Positions 1 through 6,862 of a stretch of 10,078 bases of DNA are shown here, one piece after another. The first letter of the stretch is position 1; the number at the start of each line of letters is the position of its first letter. Location: positions 1-10,078 of the forward strand of contig DFLB01000038.1 of assembly GCA_002373995.1 (NCBI GenBank), read 5' to 3'. The position numbers were made by a program, and so were the translations under genes. The DNA is from Bacteroidales bacterium UBA3630 (GTDB lineage Bacteria; Bacteroidota; Bacteroidia; Bacteroidales; P3). Below the pieces are notes generated by a model. The model did not search any database and was not told the DNA's origin. It saw only the letters and a list, made by a program, of their open reading frames with translations.

Positions 1-711
1 GCTCACCACGGGAAAATGAAGGAAATGCGAATGTTGCCCAAACGTATCGTTTATGGTTATTATCCCGAAGTGGTGACGAATGAGGGCAACGAGGTGGAGA
101 TACTCAAACTACTGACCGACGCCTATCTATATAAAGACATCCTTTCGTGGGAGAACATCAAGCATCCAGACAAGTTGCAGACGCTACTTCGAGCATTGGC
201 TTATCAAGTGGGGTCGCAAGTGTCGTTTAACGAGTTGAGCCAAATGTGTTCGCTCGACAGCAAGACAGTGGAGCGCTATGTCACCCTGCTTGAGCAATGC
301 TATATCATTTTCAGATTACCGTCGTTTTCACGCAATCTTCGCCACGAGCTCAAGGCAAGTCGCAAGATATATTTTTACGACAACGGTATTCGTAACGCCC
401 TGATTGCAGATTACTCTGCTCCAGAAATAAGGCAAGACATCGGTGCATTGTGGGAGAACTTTGTTGTCTCGGAAAGAATGAAGTGTAACGAGTACTACAG
501 CCATTGGGTGAACCGCTATTTCTGGCGTACAACACAGCAACAGGAGATCGACTATTTGGAGGAGGGTGGAGGAAAGCTTCAAGCTTATGAGATAAAATGG
601 AATGCCCGCAAAAAGGCTACTATTACCAAAACATTCACGGATGCCTATCCTGACACCGCTTTTAAAGTGATTACGCCAGACAATATTGCCGAGTTCTTGT
701 TGCCTGAGTGA
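1..711 (+). CDS. AAA ATPase, DUF4143 family (C-terminal part, 5' end outside window)
   Basis: The reading frame is open to the window edge, so the Met at base 16 is probably internal and the N-terminal AAA domain (Walker A and B) lies upstream. What is visible, numbered from that Met, matches the family's C-terminal half. A GYYPEVV segment (14-20) is followed by YLYKDIL (37-43). A helix-turn-helix-like stretch follows (about 62-100, with VSFNELSQ and TVERYVTLLE), then RKIYFYDNGIRNAL (116-129). A nuclease-like fold with EID (177-179) and EIK (192-194) resembles a degenerate PD-(D/E)XK core. The protein ends in a VITPDN-type strand typical of the family. Cellular role is poorly known; these ATPases are common, often multi-copy and often mobile in Bacteroidales. 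Base composition is more AT-rich than the downstream genes, which suggests acquisition. Family assignment is firm; function is not. Confidence 0.85.
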   Translation, partial: AHHGKMKEMRMLPKRIVYGYYPEVVTNEGNEVEILKLLTDAYLYKDILSWENIKHPDKLQTLLRALAYQVGSQVSFNELSQMCSLDSKTVERYVTLLEQCYIIFRLPSFSRNLRHELKASRKIYFYDNGIRNALIADYSAPEIRQDIGALWENFVVSERMKCNEYYSHWVNRYFWRTTQQQEIDYLEEGGGKLQAYEIKWNARKKATITKTFTDAYPDTAFKVITPDNIAEFLLPE

Positions 712-809
712 TATTTGATGCAGAAATCGAAGAAAAGGACATCCCGGACCATACCTTCGCCGTGGTTACGCCGGAGAAATATCAGGATTTCGTATGCGGT
801 AGGGGGTGA
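711..809 (+). pseudogene. Stump of a second DUF4143-type ATPase C-terminus
   Basis: An open frame of 32 codons plus TGA starts right at the stop codon of the upstream gene, in a different frame, and has no sensible start codon of its own. Its end reads PDHTFAVVTPEKYQDFV. This lines up without gaps with PDTAFKVITPDNIAEFL at the end of the upstream ATPase: seven identities in 17 positions, most of the rest conservative. The nucleotide sequences have diverged considerably, so it is not a recent copy. The simplest reading is that a different paralogue once stood here and was replaced by recombination, leaving only its tail. A chance resemblance is possible given the short length. Confidence 0.55.
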
Positions 810-826
810 AAATATTTAATAAAAAG

Positions 827-859
827 TTTTTACGGAATAAGAAAAAGGGTGTATATTTG
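827..859 (+). promoter_or_regulatory. purH promoter, Bacteroidetes type
   Basis: TATATTTG at 852-859 matches the Bacteroidetes -7 consensus TAnnTTTG exactly. A T-rich stretch at 827-831 sits about 21 bases upstream, where a -33 TTTG box is expected, but it is TTTT rather than TTTG. Transcription would begin near 865, giving a leader of roughly 80 bases before the purH ATG. The region is much more AT-rich than the coding sequence that follows. Confidence 0.65.
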
Positions 860-880
860 CAAAATGCAAGCATTGTGCAA
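857..880. repeat. Inverted repeat over the purH -7 box and start site
   Basis: The left arm TTGCAAAATGC (857-867) and right arm GCATTGTGCAA (870-880) are reverse complements with one mismatch, separated by two bases. The repeat overlaps the end of the -7 element and the predicted transcription start, which is a classical place for a repressor site. It shares bases 872-880 with the next inverted repeat. No known regulator motif was recognised. Confidence 0.55.
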
Positions 881-908
881 TATATCGTCCAAACGATATA
901 TTGCCAAT
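872..908 (+). promoter_or_regulatory. Long hairpin in the purH leader
   Basis: The arms GCAATATATCGT (877-888) and ACGATATATTGC (893-904) are perfect reverse complements around the four-base loop CCAA. Allowing one bulged T at 876, four more pairs form (872-875 with 905-908), giving a 16-pair stem. It lies between the predicted transcription start and the ATG, about 36 bases before the start codon. It has no T-run directly behind it (the nearest is 920-925), so it is not an ordinary terminator. It may be a DNA operator, an RNA structure controlling purH, or both. Confidence 0.6.
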
Positions 909-944
909 ACTTTGCACTACTTTTTAGATAAAAAATATTATACA

Positions 945-2474
945 ATGGAAACAAAAAAAATAAAGAACGCTCTTATTTCGGTTTTTTACAAGGACGGACT
1001 CGACGAGATTGTCAAAGCTCTGGACAAGCAAGGTGTAACTATCTATTCGACAGGCGGAACGTACAAGTTCATCAAGGACCTCGGCATCGACGCCGTGACG
1101 GTGGAGAGCCTGACAGGCTATCCCTCGATTCTAGGCGGCCGCGTCAAGACGCTGCATCCCAAGGTATTCGGCGGCATCCTGAGTCGCCGCGATATGTTCA
1201 GCGACGGCGAGCAGCTTAACGAATACGAGATTCCCGAAATCGACCTCGTCATCGTCGACCTCTACCCCTTCGAGCAGACCGTGGCCAGCGGCGCCGCCGA
1301 GCAGGACATCATCGAGAAAATCGACATCGGAGGCATCAGCCTGATTCGCGCTGCCGCCAAGAACTACAAGGATGTCGTTATCGTCCCGTCGGTTGACCGC
1401 TATGCCGAGTTCCTGCAGATTTACAACGAGCAGGACGGCGCCACCACCCTCGAGCAGCGACACCGCTTTGCCGCCTACGCCTTCGGCGTCAGCAGCCACT
1501 ACGACACCGCCATCTTCAACCACTTCAACAAGACGGAGCAGCTGCCCGTCTTCAAGTGCAGTATTGACAAATGCTCGGAGCTGCGCTACGGCGAGAACCC
1601 GCACCAGAAGGGCTACTTCTACGGCGACCTCGACGCCTGCTTCGACAAGCTCAACGGCAAGGAGATAAGCTACAACAACCTCGGCGACATCGACGCCGCC
1701 TGCGCACTCATCGACGACTTCGCCGGCCAGACTGCCTTCGCCATCCTCAAGCACAACAACGCCTGTGGCATGGCCGTGCGCCCCACACTCCTCGAAGCCT
1801 GGAAGGACGCCCTCGCCGGCGACCCTGTCAGCGCCTTCGGCGGCGTCCTCATTACCAACCAGAAGGTAACCCGTGAGGTGGCCGACGAGATGCACAAGAT
1901 CTTCTTCGAAGTCTGCGTCGCACCAGACTACGACGAGGACGCCCTCGCCGTCCTCCGCGGCAAAAAGAACCGCATCATCCTGCGCCGCAAGGACTTCAAG
2001 ATGGCCGACCCCATGTTCCGCTCCGTGCTCAACGGCGTGCTCGTCCAAGACCGTGACAACGTCGTCCCCACAGCCAAGGATATGACCAAGAGCGTCACCA
2101 GCACCAAGATCACCAATCAGCAAGCCGAAGACCTGGCCTTCGCCACCATCCTCGTCAAGCACACCAAGAGCAACGCCATCGTCCTCGCCAAAGGCCGTCA
2201 GCTACTGGCCAGCGGCACAGGCCAGACCAGCCGCGTCGACGCCCTGCGCCAGGCCATCGCCAAAGCACAGAGCTTCGGCTTCGACCTCCACGGCGCTGTC
2301 ATGGCCTCCGATGCCTTCTTCCCCTTCCCTGACTGCGTCGAGATCGCTCACCAGGCCGGCATCGTCGCCGTCGCTCACCCGGGCGGCTCCATCCACGACC
2401 AGGACAGCATCGACTTCTGCGAGCAGCACCACATGGGCATGGCCATCACCGGCAAACGTCATTTCAAGCATTAA
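945..2474 (+). CDS. purH: Bifunctional AICAR formyltransferase / IMP cyclohydrolase
   Basis: This enzyme catalyses the last two steps of purine synthesis in the cytoplasm: it formylates AICAR with 10-formyl-tetrahydrofolate and closes the ring to IMP. It has 509 residues. The N-terminal MGS-like cyclohydrolase domain (about 1-195) contains STGGTYKFI (35-43) and GGRVKTLHPK (64-73). The transformylase domain contains RYGENPHQ (214-221), LKHNNACG with the catalytic Lys-His pair (269-270), DPVSAFGG (293-300) and ASDAFFPF (454-461). It ends in GKRHFKH. The frame is open further upstream, with Met codons at 849 and 864. The first lies before the -7 box and the second at the predicted transcription start, and homologues begin at the METKKIKNAL-type start, so 945 is chosen. 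GSIHDQD (481-487) has His where I would expect Arg. mreB follows 35 bases downstream and is probably co-transcribed. Confidence 0.97.
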   Translation: METKKIKNALISVFYKDGLDEIVKALDKQGVTIYSTGGTYKFIKDLGIDAVTVESLTGYPSILGGRVKTLHPKVFGGILSRRDMFSDGEQLNEYEIPEIDLVIVDLYPFEQTVASGAAEQDIIEKIDIGGISLIRAAAKNYKDVVIVPSVDRYAEFLQIYNEQDGATTLEQRHRFAAYAFGVSSHYDTAIFNHFNKTEQLPVFKCSIDKCSELRYGENPHQKGYFYGDLDACFDKLNGKEISYNNLGDIDAACALIDDFAGQTAFAILKHNNACGMAVRPTLLEAWKDALAGDPVSAFGGVLITNQKVTREVADEMHKIFFEVCVAPDYDEDALAVLRGKKNRIILRRKDFKMADPMFRSVLNGVLVQDRDNVVPTAKDMTKSVTSTKITNQQAEDLAFATILVKHTKSNAIVLAKGRQLLASGTGQTSRVDALRQAIAKAQSFGFDLHGAVMASDAFFPFPDCVEIAHQAGIVAVAHPGGSIHDQDSIDFCEQHHMGMAITGKRHFKH

Positions 2475-2476
2475 CG

Positions 2477-2504
2477 AATTCACATATTATAATTCACATA
2501 TTAT
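2477..2504. repeat. Perfect 14-base tandem duplication between purH and mreB
   Basis: AATTCACATATTAT occurs at 2477-2490 and again directly at 2491-2504. The pair fills 28 of the 35 bases between the purH stop and the mreB ATG, covering the region where ribosome binding for mreB would be set. No Shine-Dalgarno sequence is visible; the leader is AT-rich, as is common in Bacteroidetes. Confidence 0.9.
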
Positions 2505-2509
2505 TTAGT

Positions 2510-3532
2510 ATGGGATTGTTCTCTTTTTTCAACCGTGAAGTAGCAATGGACCTCGGCACCGCCAACTCCATTGTCATATACAACGACCAAGTGGTCATCG
2601 ACGAACCTTCTATCGTCGCCTACGACCGCAACAACAACAAGATTATCGCCGTCGGCAAGCGCGCCCAGCTCATGGACGGCAAAACCGACCGCAACGTCGA
2701 GACCATCCGCCCCCTGCGCGGCGGCGTCATCGCCGACTTCGAAATGGCGCAGCACCTCATCCGCGAACTCATCGGCATGACCAACGTCAACCGCTCCTTC
2801 CTCCCCCCGTCGCTGCGCATGGTCATCTGCATCCCCAGCGGCATCACCAATGTGGAGGAACGCGCCGTGCGCGAAAGCGCTGAGCAGGCTGGCGCCAAGG
2901 AAATACGTATGATCCACGAGCCTATGGCGGCCGCTATAGGTATCGGCATCGACGTGCTGCAGCCTGAGGGCCACATGGTCGTCGACATCGGAGGCGGCAC
3001 GGCCGAAATCGCCGTCATCTCCCTCGGCGGCATCGTCTGCAACAATTCTATCCGCATCGCAGGCGACGTCTTCAACGACAATGTGGTCGATTACATGAAG
3101 CGGCAGCACAACATGATTATCGGCGTGCGTACCGCCGAGCAGGTGAAGATTGCCGTTGGCGCCGCCGTCAGCGAACTGGCCGACCCGCCGGAGGACTACC
3201 GCACTACGGGCCGCGACCTGCTGACGGGCCTCCCCAAGGAGATTAGCGTCAACTACAAGGAGATAGCCCACGCCCTCGACAAGAGCATTGCCTCTATCGA
3301 ACAGGCCATCCTCGACACCCTTGCCGCCACGCCTCCTGAGCTGGCCGCCGATATCTATAAGACTGGCATCTACCTGGCTGGTGGCGGTGCGTTGCTGCGT
3401 GGCCTCGACCAGCGCGTCAGCAGCAAGACCAAGCTCCAGGTGCATATCGCCGACGACCCCCTCCGCGCTGTCGCCCGCGGCACAGGTATCGCCCTTAAGA
3501 ACTTCAATAAGTTCTCGTTCCTCATCCGATGA
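2510..3532 (+). CDS. mreB: Rod shape-determining protein MreB
   Basis: This bacterial actin polymerises on the inner face of the cytoplasmic membrane and guides the elongasome that inserts new peptidoglycan. Its 340 residues are the usual length. The N-terminal MGLFSFFNRE is hydrophobic and suits membrane anchoring. Phosphate-1 is DLGTANS (14-20), then GKRAQLMDGKT (49-59), IPSGITNVEERAV (108-120), IHEPMAAAIG (135-144), phosphate-2 DIGGGT (159-164), the adenosine motif GGGALLRGLD (291-300) and ADDPLRAVARGTG (314-326). All key nucleotide-binding motifs look intact. It sits 35 bases after purH and its stop overlaps the next start as ATGA. Its usual partners mreC and mreD are not downstream, although the order mreB-mreC-mreD is widespread. 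Confidence 0.97.
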   Translation: MGLFSFFNREVAMDLGTANSIVIYNDQVVIDEPSIVAYDRNNNKIIAVGKRAQLMDGKTDRNVETIRPLRGGVIADFEMAQHLIRELIGMTNVNRSFLPPSLRMVICIPSGITNVEERAVRESAEQAGAKEIRMIHEPMAAAIGIGIDVLQPEGHMVVDIGGGTAEIAVISLGGIVCNNSIRIAGDVFNDNVVDYMKRQHNMIIGVRTAEQVKIAVGAAVSELADPPEDYRTTGRDLLTGLPKEISVNYKEIAHALDKSIASIEQAILDTLAATPPELAADIYKTGIYLAGGGALLRGLDQRVSSKTKLQVHIADDPLRAVARGTGIALKNFNKFSFLIR

Positions 3533-4791
3533 AACGTGCGCTGGTTCTTGCCCTCGCCACCTTCGTCACGGTGGCGGCATCGGCTCAACTCAAACCCCGG
3601 CCCGACGCCTTCCCGTCGGTGCCGGAGGTCTTCGCGTCGAAGTCGGTGCTGATGGCCGACAACATGGAGGCTATGGCAGCTTGGAATCGCTACCCCACCT
3701 ACGAGACCTATCTGGCCTTGATGCAGCGCTGGGCTCAGGAATATCCTTCTCTCTGCAATATCGATACCATCGGCACCTCGGTAAACGGGCGCCTCATCCT
3801 TTGCATGCATATCGAAGGCCGTCGTGATTCCGCTGTCGCCAAGCCGCAGTTTTTCTACTCTTCTACCATTCACGGCGACGAGGTGACAGGCTACGTCATG
3901 ATGCTCCGTCTGATCGATACCCTGTTGAGCGGCTACGGCCGCAACCCGCAGTACACCGGCCTTGTCGACTCGGTGGCCATCTACATCAACCCCGTCTCCA
4001 ACCCGGACGGCACCTACCACTCGGGCAACAGCACTGTGGCGGGTGCCGTGCGCGAGAACGCCAACGGCGTCGACCTCAACCGCAACTACCCCGACCCCTT
4101 TGCCGTGGCCAAGGCATCGTTGCAGCCCGAGAACGAGGCTATGATTGACTATGTCAACCGGCACAACTTTCGCCTCAGCGCCAACCTCCACGGGGGCAGC
4201 GAGGTGATGAACTACCCTTGGGATTGTTTCCGCTCGTCGGTACGTCCGCATCCCGAGCGTGCATGGTGGATGGACGTCTGCAAGCGCTTTGTCGATACAA
4301 GCCGCGTCTACTCTAACAGCCACTTCCGCGATGTCAACAGCAGCGGCTATATCGCCGGCGGCGACTGGTACGTTATCCACGGCGGCAGGCAGGACTATAT
4401 GAACTACTACCACGACTGTCTGGAGCTTACGATGGAAATCTCCACCCGTAAGACACTCGATGCTGAGAATTTGCCTGAGTATTGGCGTTTCCTGCAGCAC
4501 TCGCTCGTCAACTACATTGCCGAGATACGCCACCTGCCAGGTGCGCAGCAGGGCATCGACAGCCCAGGACAGGATACTCCTTCGCTGGAGCTCTTCCCCA
4601 ATCCGGCATCTGACAGGGTGATTGTGAAAGGCATTACCGACGGTGCCACGCTGCAGCTCTGCGACCTTGCAGGACGCGTCCTTGCCGAGCAACGCTACTG
4701 CAAAGGCACTTCCTTGGACATCTCTGCGTTGCCTGCAGGTGTCTATCTGCTCCGCGCCGGTGGCGCAGCTGTCAAGTTGGTGAAGCGCTAA
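3529..4791 (+). CDS. Secreted M14 zinc carboxypeptidase with T9SS sorting domain
   Basis: This is a predicted exported metallocarboxypeptidase of 420 residues. A signal peptide (1-19, ending AASA before Gln20) precedes a catalytic domain (about 55-335). The HGDE motif supplies zinc ligands His115 and Glu118, with His221 (ANLHGG) as the third. DLNRNYP (182-188) matches the substrate-carboxylate site. GGRQDY (285-290) followed by CLELTMEIS resembles the N/E (carboxypeptidase D-like) subfamily, making Glu303 the likely catalytic base. Eukaryotic members of that subfamily remove C-terminal Lys or Arg; specificity here is inferred only. The tail from ELFPNPASDRV (354-364) to the basic end VKLVKR is a type A T9SS sorting domain, which directs proteins across the outer membrane to the surface or outside. 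The start overlaps the mreB stop by four bases, indicating translational coupling. The physiological substrate is unknown. Confidence 0.92.
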   Translation: MKRALVLALATFVTVAASAQLKPRPDAFPSVPEVFASKSVLMADNMEAMAAWNRYPTYETYLALMQRWAQEYPSLCNIDTIGTSVNGRLILCMHIEGRRDSAVAKPQFFYSSTIHGDEVTGYVMMLRLIDTLLSGYGRNPQYTGLVDSVAIYINPVSNPDGTYHSGNSTVAGAVRENANGVDLNRNYPDPFAVAKASLQPENEAMIDYVNRHNFRLSANLHGGSEVMNYPWDCFRSSVRPHPERAWWMDVCKRFVDTSRVYSNSHFRDVNSSGYIAGGDWYVIHGGRQDYMNYYHDCLELTMEISTRKTLDAENLPEYWRFLQHSLVNYIAEIRHLPGAQQGIDSPGQDTPSLELFPNPASDRVIVKGITDGATLQLCDLAGRVLAEQRYCKGTSLDISALPAGVYLLRAGGAAVKLVKR

Positions 4792-4802
4792 ACCTTGCTC
4801 GC

Positions 4803-6263
4803 TTAGTAGCTCGTGGCAATCTTGAGAAGAATTTGGTTCAGCTTCTCCGCAACTTCTTTTCCGGTGCAGGTAAAGTCGTTGGCCATCACGCTGTAGGCCA
4901 GCGTCTCGCCCCCGCGGGTGTGGATATAGCCCGCGTAGCATTTCACACCGTCCATCGAGCCGGTCTTGATGTAGACTTTGATGTCTTTCGGTAGCGATGG
5001 CAGCAGGCTCTTGGCTGTCCCGCTCTCGCCCACCACAGCCAGCGAGTGCAGGAACTGGTCGTAGAATGCTTCGCGGCTGATGGCCGTCAGGTAGCGGCAG
5101 GTGAAATCGGCTGTGGTCTTGTTCATGCGCGACAGTCCGCTTCCGTCAACGATGCGCACCCCGGCACTCGCCAGATTGTGTTCGCGGAAGTAGGCGTTGA
5201 CTGCTCGTGCCCCGGCTTCGTAGCTCCCGGTGCCCGAAAGCTTGTAGCCCAAGTATTTGAATATGCTCTCGGCATAGATGTTGTTGCTCGTGAGGTTGGT
5301 ATATTGCGCAATGGTGTAGTAGTGCGGGCTGTAGTAGTCAAGCACAGGCCGCAGGCTGTCGGGAAGACAGTATACCTGCATCGAGCCGGCCGAGATGCCG
5401 ATGCCGCGTGTGCGCAGATGGGTGGCAAAGAGGTCGGCGCAGGTGCGTGCAGGATTGGGTAGGGCTCCACGCACGGCAAAGTCGTTCTTGCCCAGCGGCA
5501 CGGTGCCGCGATAGAGGCGCTCTTTCGAGGTGGGACTGCCGTAGATAATCACCTGGTCGCCGCTTTTCTCGTCGCCGGTGGTCACTTCGCTGGTGCCAAG
5601 GATGTCGATGTTCTTCGGACGTGTGCGTACCGCAGAGGCTGCGTGTCCAAGGCGCTTGCCGGCGTTGAAGTAGACAAAGTACATGTTCTCGTGGAAGTTC
5701 AGCCCGTTGACGCCGGCACCGTAGTAGTTGCCTACGTCGCCCCACTGCCAGCTGTCATGCAGCGGCTGTTCGTCGAAGACCGATGTGTTGAAGCACACGC
5801 GTCCGTCGATGCGGCGTATGCCTTTCTTCCTGAGAGCATTCGTCCACCCCTCGAAAAGAGAATCGGGCGAGGTCTGCCGGTAGCGGTAGGAGCCCAGCAA
5901 GGGGTCGCCGCCGCCGACGAGGTAGATGTTGCCGTGCAGCACCCCTTCGCGGTCGGTCTCGCCGCGCACAAAGAGTTGTGTGGTGAAGCGGAAATCGCTA
6001 CCCAGCCGGGCAAACCCCACGCCGGTGGTGAAGAGTTTCTGCACCGAGGCTGGCACCATCGAGCGTTCGGCATTGTGGCTATACAGAAGTTTGCCGGTGC
6101 TGACGTTGTACACGCAGACGCTTAGCGTACCGTGGCGCAGCGCGGCATCTTGCTCCGTCTGCCGCACCATACGGTCCAACTCGGCGGTCTGCTGTGCTTG
6201 CACACAGAAGGGACATAAGACAATAAACGACAGCACGAGGCTTGTCAGCAGCGGGTGTTTCAT
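4803..6263 (-). CDS. dacB: D-alanyl-D-alanine carboxypeptidase/endopeptidase (PBP4 type)
   Basis: This is a periplasmic class C penicillin-binding protein of the S13 family that trims D-Ala from peptidoglycan stem peptides and cleaves cross-links. It has 486 residues. The signal peptide covers about 1-23 (ending VQAQ). The active-site triad of motifs is complete: SVQK with nucleophile Ser73 (73-76), SNN (326-328) and KTG (433-435). The long insert between the first and second motifs (about 90-310) is the family's hallmark. The start at 6263 is chosen because it begins the signal peptide and forms an ATGA overlap with the engB stop; the open frame upstream of it (to 6365) lies inside engB. It is the last gene of the gls operon and converges on the M14 gene with 11 bases between stops. 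dacB is the usual name for PBP4; orthology is inferred from architecture. Confidence 0.93.
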   Translation of the reverse strand: MKHPLLTSLVLSFIVLCPFCVQAQQTAELDRMVRQTEQDAALRHGTLSVCVYNVSTGKLLYSHNAERSMVPASVQKLFTTGVGFARLGSDFRFTTQLFVRGETDREGVLHGNIYLVGGGDPLLGSYRYRQTSPDSLFEGWTNALRKKGIRRIDGRVCFNTSVFDEQPLHDSWQWGDVGNYYGAGVNGLNFHENMYFVYFNAGKRLGHAASAVRTRPKNIDILGTSEVTTGDEKSGDQVIIYGSPTSKERLYRGTVPLGKNDFAVRGALPNPARTCADLFATHLRTRGIGISAGSMQVYCLPDSLRPVLDYYSPHYYTIAQYTNLTSNNIYAESIFKYLGYKLSGTGSYEAGARAVNAYFREHNLASAGVRIVDGSGLSRMNKTTADFTCRYLTAISREAFYDQFLHSLAVVGESGTAKSLLPSLPKDIKVYIKTGSMDGVKCYAGYIHTRGGETLAYSVMANDFTCTGKEVAEKLNQILLKIATSY

Positions 6264-6862
6264 GGGTTGAGGCTTTGGTTGATTTGGTCTATCTGGTTGA
6301 GCAACGCGTCGCGTCCATAGCCGGTGGCCGACGAGGTGAGCAACATCGGCGGCAGGGGGTCCCATTGCTGGCCGAGGGCTTGTTTCATCAGCTTGATGTT
6401 GGCCATGACTTCGCGCTGCTTTTCTTTGTCGGTCTTGGTGAAGACGATGGTCAGCGGCACTCCGTTCGTGCCGAGGAACTCAAGGAACTCAAGGTCGATG
6501 CGCTGCGGAGGGATGCGGCTGTCTATCAGGACGTAGGTGTTGGTCAGCTGTTCGCGGTGCAGGAAATAGTCGCGCATCATCTGGCTCCATTTCTCGCGTG
6601 AGGTTTTGGAGGTGCGGGCGTAGCCGTAGCCCGGCAGGTCGACCAGATACCACTCCTCGTTGATGAGAAAGTGGTTGATCAGCTGGGTCTTGCCAGGCCG
6701 ACCGCTGGTTTTGGCCAGCCCCTTGATGCCGGTGAGCATGTTGATGAGCGACGATTTGCCAACGTTGCTGCGGCCAATGAAGGCGTACTCAGGGCGTCCG
6801 TCCTGGGGGCACTTCTTGTAGTTGGGACTGCTGACGGTGAAGATGGCGCTTTTAATCGTCAT
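6260..6862 (-). CDS. engB: Ribosome biogenesis GTP-binding protein EngB/YsxC
   Basis: This small cytoplasmic GTPase is needed for assembly of the large ribosomal subunit and is essential in many bacteria. It has 200 residues, the normal length. G1 is GRSNVGKS (30-37), G2 lies in SGRPGKTQ (53-60), G3 is DLPGYG (75-80), G4 is TKTD (142-145) and G5 is TSSATG (176-181). The ATG at 6862 lies inside the end of glsB (11-base overlap), and its TGA overlaps the dacB start. It is therefore tightly embedded in the operon and probably depends on translation of its neighbours. Nothing in the protein looks unusual. Confidence 0.97.
   Translation of the reverse strand: MTIKSAIFTVSSPNYKKCPQDGRPEYAFIGRSNVGKSSLINMLTGIKGLAKTSGRPGKTQLINHFLINEEWYLVDLPGYGYARTSKTSREKWSQMMRDYFLHREQLTNTYVLIDSRIPPQRIDLEFLEFLGTNGVPLTIVFTKTDKEKQREVMANIKLMKQALGQQWDPLPPMLLTSSATGYGRDALLNQIDQINQSLNP

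Noticed and set aside
908..914. Second purH promoter at TACTTTG
   Set aside because: It is one base short of TAnnTTTG and has no TTTG box at the right distance upstream.
849..944. 32-codon in-frame N-terminal extension of purH, with Met codons at 849 and 864
   Set aside because: The -7 promoter box is at 852-859, so 849 is not transcribed and 864 is at the predicted start site; the stretch holds the inverted repeats and PurH homologues begin at the later Met.
1131..2162. 343-codon open frame antisense to purH
   Set aside because: Low-complexity Val/Asp/Glu/Ala composition typical of a shadow frame opposite a GC-rich gene.
2501..3445. 314-codon open frame antisense to mreB
   Set aside because: Same shadow composition, opposite a gene with all MreB motifs intact.
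3370..4941. 523-codon open frame on the minus strand across mreB, the M14 gene and the end of dacB
   Set aside because: It is a shadow of GC-rich codon use; it resembles no family and lies opposite two genes with clear motifs.
6264..6365. 34-codon N-terminal extension of dacB
   Set aside because: It lies inside engB in another frame, and the Met at 6263 begins a standard signal peptide and overlaps the engB stop as ATGA.
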